Shown here: positions 10,462 to 21,854 of the stretch, piece by piece
Position numbering within the stretch: position 1 is the first letter of the stretch
Layout of the letters: each line of letters starts with the position of its first letter
NCBI RefSeq assembly: GCF_002994615.1
Contig: NZ_PVNK01000005.1
Span: 1 to 64,000, forward strand
Origin: Enhygromyxa salina
Lineage (GTDB): Bacteria > Myxococcota_A > Polyangia > Nannocystales > Nannocystaceae
Direction: 5' to 3'
DNA: 64,000 bases
Position numbers and translations under genes: made by a program
Notes under the pieces: generated by a model
Database searches by the model: none
Told to the model about the DNA's origin: nothing
What the model saw: the letters and a program-made list of their open reading frames with translations, nothing else

Positions 10462-10713
10462 CTAGCAGCCGTCGAGTTCGGCCAGGGTCTCGGCGGCCAT
10501 CATGCACTCGACCAGCGCGCGAGTCGGTCGCTGGGCCGCGCAGTCACGCTCGAGCGCGAGCGAGGTCGCGCCGCCGCCCTTGCCCTCGGCCTGGGCGAGC
10601 TCGACGATGTGCTCGGCGAGCGCCTGGCAGTCCTCCGCGTCCGCCCGGCAGCCGACCAGGGCCAGGGCCGGGACCGAGAGCACGACGAGCAACAGGCGGG
10701 TTCCGCGAGGCAT
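10462..10713 (-). CDS. Small Cys-motif lipoprotein
   Basis: An 83-residue lipoprotein, easily missed because the reading frame stays open far upstream on this strand through sdaA; the ATG at 10713 gives a signal peptide with lipobox ALVGC (C22). The mature part carries four further cysteines: CQALAEHI, RDC, VECMMAAETL and the C-terminal DGC. This spacing, especially 'C-[LM]-M-A-A-x-x-L' followed by a Cys, is shared with the first half of the lipoprotein at 42032-42774, suggesting a common small disulfide domain. The gene is divergent from sdaA and convergent with egtB. Confidence 0.7.
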   Translation of the reverse strand: MPRGTRLLLVVLSVPALALVGCRADAEDCQALAEHIVELAQAEGKGGGATSLALERDCAAQRPTRALVECMMAAETLAELDGC

Positions 10714-10782
10714 CCGGACGATCCTACTCGACCGCCGGCCCCTTGACGACCCGCCGCGAACGCGTATGGCTGGCCACACACC

Positions 10783-12165
<1,383 letters not shown>

Positions 12166-12210
12166 CCGCTCGTTCGCAGGGCGCTCGGCGTGATACGATC
12201 CGCGCTCGAC

Positions 12211-12798
12211 GTGACCAGCCCCGCGATCATCAATAGCTGGAGTCGCGGCGCGATGCGGCGGATCCGTTCCTTCCCTGACGACGTGCGCCTGCGGGTGCTC
12301 GACAAGATCACCCGTGGAGCTCAAAACGCGATCGCCCGGACGCGCTCGGACGAGTGGCTGCCCGTCGAGCACGTGATCGAGGTCTGTGACGCGCTCGTCG
12401 ACGTGCTCGAGCGCGAGCGCGCCGTCGAATTCTGGCGCGATCTCGTCTACGACAGCTGGGTCGGCGGCCTGCTCGAGCCCCTCAGCCACAGCCTCCGCGA
12501 TCACGAAGATGGGACCCGCGCCCGGGGCGAGGCCGTGCTCGCGCTCGCGCCCGCGGCCTGGTCGATCTCTGCGCGCAACTGCGGCGAGATCGTCGTCGTC
12601 CCCGATGATGACGGCGGGCGCCTCCGCCTCGAGGCCCGCGGCCTCCCGGACGTCGTCGAGGCCAGCGTCGGCATCCGAGTGATGTACGCCGGAGCGATCA
12701 AGGCCATGCTCGTGTTCGCGGGGCTCGGGCCCAGCGTGAAGATCAACGACGCGGGCGGCCAGTTCGCGTTCTCGCTGACCTTCACGTCGCCGACTTAG
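12211..12798 (+). CDS. Protein of unknown function, possibly a myxobacterial DUF2378-like protein
   Basis: A 195-residue protein. The frame begins with a GTG at 12190, but TACGAT at about 12193 looks like a -10 box, so the GTG at 12211 is the preferred start. There is no signal peptide. The N-terminal half is helical; the C-terminal half ('[20 protein letters not shown]', '[17 protein letters not shown]') is alpha/beta. Size and layout recall the myxobacterial paralogous family TIGR02265/DUF2378, but I cannot confirm the match. Its TAG stop codon is formed by the first bases of the palindromic element that follows. Confidence 0.6.
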   Translation: MTSPAIINSWSRGAMRRIRSFPDDVRLRVLDKITRGAQNAIARTRSDEWLPVEHVIEVCDALVDVLERERAVEFWRDLVYDSWVGGLLEPLSHSLRDHEDGTRARGEAVLALAPAAWSISARNCGEIVVVPDDDGGRLRLEARGLPDVVEASVGIRVMYAGAIKAMLVFAGLGPSVKINDAGGQFAFSLTFTSPT

Positions 12799-12959
12799 CA
12801 GCCCGGGGTGCAATGCATCGTGTCGCCTCGCGCCGGAATCTTCGCCGAGGGCGCGAAGCCAAAACGCCGCTGTACCGGGCGTACTGCAAGTTTTGGCGAC
12901 AAAGCCCTCGGTGAACAGGCCAAGCGAGGCGGCGCGAGGCATTGCACCCCGGGCTGCTA
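12796..12959. repeat. 164-bp palindromic repeat element, copy A
   Basis: Bounded by a near-perfect inverted repeat of about 21 bp (TAGCAGCCCGGGGTGCAAT at the left, its complement at the right). The reverse complement of this copy is almost identical over the full 164 bp to the copy at 19707-19870, with about half a dozen differences. The element lies between two convergent genes and supplies the TAG stop codon of both. Its size, ends and lack of a gene resemble a MITE or large REP-type element; the palindrome may also terminate transcription in both directions. Confidence 0.85.
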
Positions 12960-13940
12960 GCGCGCGCAGCGGAAGCCGATGCCGATGTCGGACACGCTGA
13001 CGTCGCCCCACTGTCGCCGAGCCGCGCGCACGTTCATGCCTGGATCCGTGAACATGCCCCCGCGGATGCCCCGCTTGGGCTGACGCGAGCGGCTCTCCTC
13101 GCGGTCGAAGACCCACTCGCGCACGTTGCCGGCCATGTCGAGCACGCCGTAGGGGCTCGCGCCCGCGAGGTGGGAAGCGACGGGCTGCGCCTCACGCAGG
13201 CCGCAGCCCTCGAAGTTGGCCAGCTCGCAGGTCGGGGCCTCGTCGCCCCAGGGGAACACGCGCTCATCGGTGCCGCGCGCGGCCTTCTCCCACTCGGCCT
13301 CGGTCGGCAGGCGCTTGTCGAGCCACGCGCAGTACTGGCCGGCCTGCTTCCAGCTGACGTTGACGACGGGGTTGGTGCAAGCCGCGGTCGGCTCGAAGCC
13401 GACGCCGGGCTCCGAGCAGGCGTTGGCCTCGACGCAGCGCTGGTAGGCGGCCTGGGTGACCTCCGTGCGATCGATCTCGAAGGCGGCCACGTTCACGACC
13501 ACGCGCTTGCGCTCACGCTTGCCGCAAACTTTGCTGTCGAGATCGTCGCAACCCATCACGAACTCGCCAGCGGGGACCGCGATCATCTCGCCCATGACCG
13601 CCGACTCGGGGCAGCGCTCGGGCCGGGCCACGGGCAGCGGCATGCTGCTTGGATCCGCGTTGCCCCACACGCCCTCGGGGCCGGTGTTGATCGCGTTGCG
13701 ATCCCAGGGGCAGCCGGGGGCCTCGGGATCTTCGTGGCACAGCATCTCGTGGCTGCCGTCGTCTTCGGGCTCCTCGTCGCCGGACTCCGCTTTGTCGTCC
13801 CCCGGCATCCACGCGACCTTGCTCGGGCCCCTGGCCTCGGGCTCCTCGCTCGGCTGCGGATGGCAGGCGAGCAAGGCCCCCGCGCCGAGCAACACGGCGA
13901 CAACCATCCGGGCCCGATGTTGTCCGCTGCGTGCACGCAC
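12957..13940 (-). CDS. Lipoprotein with formylglycine-generating-enzyme (SUMF1) domain
   Basis: An exported protein with lipobox ALLAC followed by a Glu/Asp-rich linker and a C-terminal SUMF1-type domain: 'MIAVPAGEFVMGC', 'IDRTEVTQAAYQRCV', 'NPVVNVSWKQAGQYCAWL', 'RLPTEAEWEKAAR', 'FPWGDEAP', 'GVLDMAGNVREWV' and 'GIGFRCAR' are all present. In myxobacteria such domains are usually lipoproteins of unknown role rather than true sulfatase activators. The frame is open to 14042. I prefer the GTG at 13940 because it gives a basic n-region before the hydrophobic stretch; the ATG at 13907 is the alternative. The stop codon lies in the repeat element. Confidence 0.8.
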   Translation of the reverse strand: MRARSGQHRARMVVAVLLGAGALLACHPQPSEEPEARGPSKVAWMPGDDKAESGDEEPEDDGSHEMLCHEDPEAPGCPWDRNAINTGPEGVWGNADPSSMPLPVARPERCPESAVMGEMIAVPAGEFVMGCDDLDSKVCGKRERKRVVVNVAAFEIDRTEVTQAAYQRCVEANACSEPGVGFEPTAACTNPVVNVSWKQAGQYCAWLDKRLPTEAEWEKAARGTDERVFPWGDEAPTCELANFEGCGLREAQPVASHLAGASPYGVLDMAGNVREWVFDREESRSRQPKRGIRGGMFTDPGMNVRAARRQWGDVSVSDIGIGFRCAR

Positions 13941-14253
13941 GGGCAAACCATAGCGCCGAGCCACAACCCGCGCCGTCGACCCGTGCGCGAGCGACGGACC
14001 TGAGGACGGGTCGAGCACGGACGGCCAGCGCGGGTCGGACATGAGAACTCACAACGCCGCCCACGCACCATCGATCTCGATCAATTCGTGCGCGCTTCGC
14101 CGCGACGCGAGCAGCTACCGTGGCTTGCGCGCTCACCACCTCGCCCGAGCGCCGCTCGGTTTGGAGTCACGCCTGCGACTCCTCCGCACCCCCGGGTGAG
14201 TCAATGGAGCGCAGCGAAGCCGCCTCTTGGGCTGCTACGCTGCGATCCTTGCA

Positions 14254-15254
14254 ATGAGCGCCCGATCGCGTCCCCAAAGCCTCGCTTGTCTCGCCCTCGC
14301 CGTGTTGTTGGGGGGCTGCGAGCCCGAGCCCGCGCCGGAGCCCGCGTGGGAGATCGGGTTCGAAGCCGATGAGTCCTTCGGCGCGCTGCTGAGCGCGTGG
14401 GGCCCGAGCCCGACCGAGCTCTACGCCGTCGGGGGCAACCCCGAGCGCGGCGCGATGATCCGCTTCGACGGCGACGCGTGGTCCGAGCAAGCGCTGCCCG
14501 AGGGCTTCCCCCTCGCCAACTGGGTGTTCGGGCTCCCGGCCGAGGGCGGCACGACCTTGTGGGTCGCAGGCAACGAGGGCATGGCCGCGCGCCGTGACGT
14601 CGACGGCAGCTGGACGACCATGGATCTCGGGACCACAGGCCCGCTGTGGGGCATCTGGGGCACGGCCGACAGCAACATGTGGGCCGTCGGGGGCAGCATC
14701 CCGGGCGACGAGCCGATCCTGGCCCACTACGACGGCAGCGCCTGGACCATGGTCCCGATCCCAGCCCTCGATCGCGAGCTCGACGCGCTGTTCAAGGTCT
14801 GGGGCACGAGCTCGACCCAGGTGTTCGCGGTCGGTCACTCCGGCGTGATCCTCCACTACGACGGCAGCGAGTGGACCCAGCAGCTGGCCGGCACGGCCTC
14901 GGATCTGATCAGCTTGTGGGGCACCGGACCCAACGAGATCGTCGCGGTCGGCGGCCGGTCCAACGGGGTCATCGCCCGCTACGACGGCCAAGCCTGGCGC
15001 AGCGAGACGATCGGCATGCTCCCGGGGCTCAACGGTGTCTGGCTCGACAGCGAGGGCACCGGCTTCGCGGTCGGCGTCGAGGGCCTGGTGATCGAGATCC
15101 CCGCGGGCACCTTCGACTACGAGGAGCTCGATCGCTCGGCCCGCCCGGACGTGCTCCACGGCGCGTTCGGCTTCGACGAGGGCGCGCGCGTCGGCGTCGG
15201 CGGCAACCTGCTGTTCTCCCCGCCCTGGACCGGGGTCATCGTCCAATACTTGCC

Positions 15255-15258
<4 letters not shown>
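14254..15258 (+). CDS. Beta-propeller-like lipoprotein
   Basis: A 334-residue lipoprotein: signal peptide with lipobox LLGGC (C22), then repeated motifs of the type 'WG(T/P)xSxxxxxAVGxxGxIxHYDGSxW' spaced about 45-60 residues apart, characteristic of a family of propeller-like exported proteins common in myxobacteria. The ATG at 14254 is chosen over an upstream TTG because it gives a basic n-region and a good signal peptide. TACGCT at 14236-14241 could be the -10 box. The stop codon overlaps the start of the cytochrome gene (ATGA), indicating one transcript and translational coupling. It may be an accessory or docking subunit for that cytochrome, but this is inference. Confidence 0.75.
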
Positions 15259-17578
<2,320 letters not shown>

Positions 17579-17582
<4 letters not shown>

Positions 17583-18055
17583 ACACACGTCGCGGCGGTC
17601 GCCTCGTGATCGCTGCGGCGGCGATCCTCTCGCTCGGCGCCTGCGAGCCGGCGACGAGCTGCGAGGAGGACATCCGCGCGCAGGTCCTCGACGAACACCT
17701 GACGATCGAGATCGGCGCGGCGACGCTCGCGGCCGAGCTGGCCGACGAGGCCGTCGAGCGCGATCGCGGCTGGAAGCACCGCCGCTGCGATCGCGTGGCC
17801 CTGCTGCTGATCCCCGACGAGCCCGACACCAGCCTCGCGGTCTGGGGCTGTGGCCTGAGCGAGGCGATCGACGCCTACTTCGTGAGCGCGGGCGAGGTCG
17901 CGGCGATCGAGCGGATCGAGCCCTGCCCCGAGCCCTGCACCAAGTGCCCGCTCGTCGGCGAGGCGCTCGCGGTCGAGGCCGTGCTCGAGGTCCCCGCCGA
18001 CGCGCTGACCGACGCGGTCGAGCTGGGCTCGCCCCTCTCGTTCAAGCTCCCGTGA
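17579..18055 (+). CDS. DUF192-like small lipoprotein
   Basis: A 158-residue lipoprotein (lipobox SLGAC, C22). The mature part aligns by eye with the DUF192 fold: a start like 'LTIEIGAATLAAELADEAVERDRGW' in place of the usual 'GLM-R' segment, a central 'WGCGLSEAIDAYFVSAGEVAAIERIEPC' in place of 'WMKNTxIPLDxxFxD', and the end 'AVEAVLEVPADAL', which matches the typical 'VLEVPAG'. Unusual are the many cysteines, including CPEPCTKC. It is the last gene of the three-gene operon starting at 14254 and overlaps the cytochrome gene by four bases. Confidence 0.65.
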
Positions 18056-18216
18056 CTCGACGCTCCTCTATCCTGAGCCTTGTTCCAGGAGTCCGGGATC
18101 CAGGTCTTGCACCACGTGACGCCCCCTCGACCGCGGAGGGCGCCGCTGCCCCAGATACTTGCAATCGCTTTGGGATTGGCCATGTCCCCCGCTATCATTC
18201 GGCCCGCTCGATTCTG

Positions 18217-19494
18217 ATGTCTTCCTCGTCCCATCATGCCCGGCGCGCGCGATCGTTCCTGGTCACGGCCGCGCTCGCGGCCGCGTGGCTGCCCGTGAGC
18301 GTCGGCGCGTCGCCTCCGGAGCCCGCCCCTCGCGTCAGCGAGCTGCCCTCCCCCGAGACCCTGCCGCCAGCGGACGAGTCCGAGCCGACGCCCGCGTCCG
18401 AGCCGACGCCCGCGTCCGAGCCGACGCCCGCGTCCGAGCCGAAGTCCGCGTCCGAGCCCAAGTCCAAGTCCAAGTCCAAGTCCACCGCCAAGCCCAAGTG
18501 GATCAAGCACCGGATCATCCCGGGCGAGCGCCTCGCGGAGATCGCCGCGCGCTACGAGGTCCGCACGGACTCGCTGATCCGGTGGAACAAGCTCGACAAG
18601 AACAACCCCAAGATTTACGCCGGTCGCAAGCTCTCGGTCTACACCGATCACGTGCCGCCGCCGCAGCGCAAGATCACCTACATCGTCGAGTTCGGCGACA
18701 CCTGGGCCAAGATCGCAAGGGCCCACGACGTCGATCCCGACCGGCTCCGCCTGCGCTGGAACCCCAAGGTCCCGCGCCGGTTCAAGGCTGGCCAGGAGCT
18801 GGTGATCTGGGTCGACCCAGCCTCCCCACGGGCTCGAGCGGACGCTGCCAAGGGCATCGCCGAGGCCACCTCCCCGGCCATCGCGGCCCTGCCCCTGGTC
18901 CAGATCCCGCGCAGCTCGATCTCCGTCGGCAAGCCCAACAACGGCAAGCTCATCGGCTCGGTCCAGCTGCCCGAGAACAACAAGCTCTACACCCTCCGCA
19001 AGCCCGACGAGTCCTACGGCAGCAGCCACACCCTCCAGAACCTCCAGCTCGCGATCGCGACCTGGCGCCGCGACACGGGCTACAGCGGCAAGCTCAAGAT
19101 TGGGGCGATCAGCAAGCGCGGCGGTGGCAAGCTCAGGCCCCACTTGTCGCACCGCAGCGGCCGCGACGTCGACATCCGGCTGCCGCTCACGAGCACGGGC
19201 AGTTCGGCCAAGAAGGTCAGCGACGTCGACTGGGACGCCACCTGGGGCCTGGTCCTCGCGCTCGTGGCCACCGGTGAGGTCAAGACCATCTACCTGGCCT
19301 CCGATCGGCAAAAGCACCTGCTCGCGGCGGCCAAGCGCGCGGGGGCCAGCAAGGAGACGATTGAGAAGATCCTCCAGTACCCCGAGACCCGCGGGTACGA
19401 CAACGGGATCGTTCGCAATCAAAAGGGCCATACCGCGCACATGCACGTGCGCTTCTCGTGTGCGCCCAACGAGACCCGCTGCGAAGATTACTAG
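18217..19494 (+). CDS. mepA: Secreted LysM murein endopeptidase (MepA/peptidase M74-like)
   Basis: A 425-residue exported peptidoglycan hydrolase. After a Sec signal peptide (cleavage near VGA-S) comes a linker of EPTPAS repeats turning into Lys/Ser repeats, then two LysM peptidoglycan-binding modules ('IIPGERLAEIAARYEVRTDSL' region and 'VEFGDTWAKIARAHDVD' region), and a C-terminal penicillin-insensitive murein endopeptidase domain. The zinc ligands are visible in 'HLSHRSGRDVDIRLP' and in 'HTAHMHVRFSC'. Enzymes of this family cut the D-Ala-mDAP cross-link. The ATG at 18217 is chosen because it begins the signal peptide. The stop codon TAG is part of the short palindromic repeat that follows. 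Confidence 0.88.
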   Translation: MSSSSHHARRARSFLVTAALAAAWLPVSVGASPPEPAPRVSELPSPETLPPADESEPTPASEPTPASEPTPASEPKSASEPKSKSKSKSTAKPKWIKHRIIPGERLAEIAARYEVRTDSLIRWNKLDKNNPKIYAGRKLSVYTDHVPPPQRKITYIVEFGDTWAKIARAHDVDPDRLRLRWNPKVPRRFKAGQELVIWVDPASPRARADAAKGIAEATSPAIAALPLVQIPRSSISVGKPNNGKLIGSVQLPENNKLYTLRKPDESYGSSHTLQNLQLAIATWRRDTGYSGKLKIGAISKRGGGKLRPHLSHRSGRDVDIRLPLTSTGSSAKKVSDVDWDATWGLVLALVATGEVKTIYLASDRQKHLLAAAKRAGASKETIEKILQYPETRGYDNGIVRNQKGHTAHMHVRFSCAPNETRCEDY

Positions 19495-19574
19495 CAGCCC
19501 GTGGTCCAATGCCTCGTGTCGCCTCGCGCCGGAATTTTCGCCGAGGGCGCGAGGCATTGGACCACGGGCTGCTA
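19492..19574. repeat. 83-bp short version of the palindromic repeat, copy C
   Basis: Same ends and layout as the 164-bp copies, but lacking about 80 bp of the centre. Its terminal arms read CCCGTGGTCCAATGC and GCATTGGACCACGGG, so both arms differ from the long copies at the same paired positions, and the palindrome stays perfect. It overlaps the mepA stop codon and could act as its terminator. Confidence 0.8.
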
Positions 19575-19581
19575 GGCTAGG

Positions 19582-19658
19582 TCTAGCCTTCAAGGGGCCT
19601 TTCAAAAAGGCCCCTCGCTGCGGCGGCAAAGCCCCCTCCGCTCCCCCCAAACGCTCGC
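19582..19658. repeat. Short dispersed repeat, type 2, first copy
   Basis: Begins with CTAGCCTTCAAGGGG and continues through GCCCCTCGCTGCGGCGGC to AACGCTCGC. A clearly related version is found at 19868-19933. The copy includes the hairpin at 19593-19615. Confidence 0.7.
19593..19615. terminator. Hairpin, candidate terminator
   Basis: AGGGGCCTTT and AAAGGCCCCT form a perfect 10-bp stem with a three-base CAA loop. It lies about 100 bp after the mepA stop codon. The A/T-rich inner stem and G/C-rich outer stem make it a plausible terminator in either direction, although no long T-run follows. Confidence 0.5.
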
Positions 19659-19670
19659 ATTGCGGCTCGT

Positions 19671-19709
19671 ACTAGCCCTAAATCATTCAGCGCTTGATTT
19701 AGGTCTAGC
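19671..19709. repeat. Short dispersed repeat, type 3, first copy
   Basis: Contains ACTAGCCCTAAATCATTC and CGCTTGATTTAGGTCTAG, which together form an imperfect inverted repeat with unusually high A+T for this genome. A second copy with a 15-bp longer centre lies at 26281-26334. Confidence 0.7.
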
Positions 19710-19870
19710 AGCCCGGGGTGCAATGCCTCGCGCCACCTCGCTTGGCCTTTTCGCCGAGGGCTTTGTCGCCAAAACTTGCAGTACGCCCGGTACAGCGGCG
19801 TTTTGGCTTCGCGCCCTCGGCAAAAATTCCGGCGCGAGGCGACACGATGCATTGCACCCCGGGCTGCTAG
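19707..19870. repeat. 164-bp palindromic repeat element, copy B
   Basis: Inverted relative to copy A at 12796-12959 and of exactly the same length, with about six mismatches. It starts and ends with TAGCAGCCCGGGG and its complement. An accidental open frame runs through it, beginning near the left end; this is not a gene. Confidence 0.85.
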
Positions 19871-19933
19871 TCTTCAAAGGGCCCCTCGCTGCGGCGGCGA
19901 AGCCCCCTCCTCCGCTCACCCCTAACGCTCGCC
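19868..19933. repeat. Short dispersed repeat, type 2, second copy
   Basis: CTAGTCTTCAAAGGG followed by CCCCTCGCTGCGGCGGCGAA and AACGCTCGCC. It directly abuts the palindromic copy B, as the first type 2 copy abuts copy C, so the two repeat types occur as a unit. Confidence 0.65.
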
Positions 19934-19969
19934 CCAAATCATTTAGCTTTTTCATTCATTCTTTCCTGC

Positions 19970-21033
19970 TTGCGTCGCTCGTGCCCGACGCGGGAGAATT
20001 CGGCGGTTCTCGGGTGCGTGGATCAGCAGGCGCCCACACACCTGGCTCCGGCTACGGTCGAGCCTTCGGTCGAGGCCGGAGTCTCCGACGCGGGCGAGCA
20101 CAGCGACGCCCGCGAGCGCGAGCCGGGGCCGAGGATCGAGCGCCGCCCGGAGCTCGAGCTGACCTTCGTCGGCGACGTCGTGCTCGGGCGCTACCTCGAG
20201 CATCGCGGCGACGAGGTCTTCGTCGAGTTGTACGCGCCCGAAGCCGATCCCTTCGCTGCGGTCGCGCCCTTGCTGGCCGCGGACGTGGTCATCGGCAACC
20301 TCGAGAGCCCGGTGATGTTCAACCTGCCCGCGCGCTCGCCGAGCACCCGCGTTTACCGCCTCGCGGGCTCGGCCGCGCACATGGCCCAGCTCCAGCGCGG
20401 CGGGTTCACGGCGATGTCGCTGGCCAACAACCACTTCTTCGACCTCGGCGTCGACGGCCAGCTCGAGGGTCCGCAGGTGCTCGCGGATGCCGGCCTGCTT
20501 CCGATCGGGGCCTCGCGCGTGGAGCCGCCGCTGCTGCGCGTCGAGACCCTCGAGGTCCAGGGCTGGCGGCTCGGCTTTCTCGCGTTTGCGACCCTGCGCA
20601 ACCACTGGGGTGAGCCCGACGGCCCGCAGCTGCCCTTCGTCACCCTCGGTCAGATCCGCGAGCAGGCCCCGGCGCTCGTCGCCGCCGCGCGAGCCGAGCA
20701 CGACCTGCTGATCGTCGTCGCCCACTGGGGCACGGAGTACGCCAGCGAGGTCCGCAACGCCCTGCGCCTGACCGCGCGCACCCTCGTCGAGAGCGGCGTC
20801 GACCTCGTCATCGGACATCACCCGCACGCCCCTGCCTCGAGCAGGCCCGGGTGCACCCGGTGTACATCGCCCGCGCCCCGCGCTGGCACCCGGAGCCCGC
20901 CCTCGGCCGACGCGGCGAGCAGGTCCGCAGGCGGCTCTCAAAGCTGTCCCTCGCCCACGGCACGCGCCTCGTCCGCGAGGAGGCCAGCGAGGATCTCGTG
21001 GTCACCGGCCTGCGCGCTTGCGAAGCTCATTAA
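19970..21033 (+). pseudogene. CapA/PgsA-family metallophosphatase-like gene, probably disrupted
   Basis: The PGA_cap domain is clear for about 280 residues: 'ELTFVGDVVLGRYLE', 'VVIGNLESPVMF', 'AMSLANNHFFDLG', 'IVVAHWGTEYASEV' and 'ESGVDLVIGHHPHA'. Directly after HHPHA, near 20830, the sequence leaves this frame: the coding signal continues in the next frame (CLEQARVHPVYIAR... to a TAA at 21033), so one frameshift is needed. The usual 'GxxIxYSLGNF' segment is missing even after correction, which points to an internal deletion too. The N-terminus has only a TTG start and no clean signal peptide, and it abuts the repeat cluster at 19490-19950. I infer a decaying gene; a sequencing error could explain the frameshift alone. 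Confidence 0.65.
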
Positions 21034-21194
21034 TGCTCGGGCGCCCAAGGTCATGAATTACTGATTCGTGGCGACCGCGCATTCATGAATCATGAGTCTC
21101 TTCTCATATGTAGTTTTCCCCACCGACACAGGACCGACGAATCGAGGTATTCTCTCTCGCGCATTTTTGCCCCACCCGGCGATAGCGAGACTTT

Positions 21195-21854
21195 GTGACC
21201 AATTCGACAAAAACAGTCAGGTGCCCTGAGCAATTCACGCCTCTGTTCGCCGAGGCCGAGCAGATCATGGCCGGCTTTTTCGACGACATGAAGCGCGAAC
21301 CCGAGCGCGGACAGATCCACATTCAGGGTGTCCGCTACATGCTGATGCGAACCGACTCGATGTCGATCGAGCTGCAAGAAGAGCTGCGCAAGACCTTCGG
21401 CGAGGCCGGCGCTCGCCAGATCCGCTACAAGCTGGCCAAGGCCTGCGGCATGCGCGACGCCAAGCTCTTCGCCGAACGCCTCGAGGTCGAGGACCCGGTC
21501 ATGCGTCAGGCGCTCGGGCCCGTCCACTTTGCCCACGTCGGCTGGGCCAACGTCGACTTCTTCGACGAGAGCGCACCGCAGCCGAACGAGGACTACTTCA
21601 TGGCCTACGACCACCCCTACTCGTTCGAGGCCGCGTCCTACATCGACAACGGCATCGTCAGCGAGCACCCGGTCTGCCACATGAACGCGGGCTACAGCAC
21701 CGGGTGGTGCCAGGCCAGCTTTGGCTTGGACCTCAAGGCCGAAGAGCTGACCTGTCGGGCCAAGGGCGACGATCAGTGCATCTTCGTCATGGCCCACCCT
21801 CGCAATTTCGAGCGCCTGCGCGACGAGTTCGCGCGCAAGCGAGGGCTGGCCTAG
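21195..21854 (+). CDS. V4R-domain sensor protein (XylR N-terminal-like)
   Basis: A 219-residue cytoplasmic protein with the two-part layout of XylR_N plus V4R ligand-sensing domains: 'RGQIHIQGVRYMLMRTDSM' and 'FGEAGARQIRYKLAKACGM' in the first part, and in the second 'CHMNAGYSTGWCQASFGLDL' with 'EELTCRAKGDDQCIFVMAHP', the cysteine-containing V4R signature. V4R domains bind small hydrophobic or aromatic ligands and can hold a metal at the Cys/His cluster. The start is a GTG at 21195. There is no output domain; the next gene begins immediately after the stop codon, so the two proteins probably work together as sensor and signalling partner. Confidence 0.8.
   Translation: MTNSTKTVRCPEQFTPLFAEAEQIMAGFFDDMKREPERGQIHIQGVRYMLMRTDSMSIELQEELRKTFGEAGARQIRYKLAKACGMRDAKLFAERLEVEDPVMRQALGPVHFAHVGWANVDFFDESAPQPNEDYFMAYDHPYSFEAASYIDNGIVSEHPVCHMNAGYSTGWCQASFGLDLKAEELTCRAKGDDQCIFVMAHPRNFERLRDEFARKRGLA

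Noticed and set aside
18056-18216. Possible short gene upstream of mepA
   Set aside because: Only short frames without gene-like composition; the stretch more likely holds the mepA promoter (TTTGGG and TATCAT, 18 bp apart).
19660-20613. 317-residue open frame through the palindromic repeat and CapA remnant
   Set aside because: The first third is the repeat itself, and the remainder is a shadow frame of the CapA-like gene.
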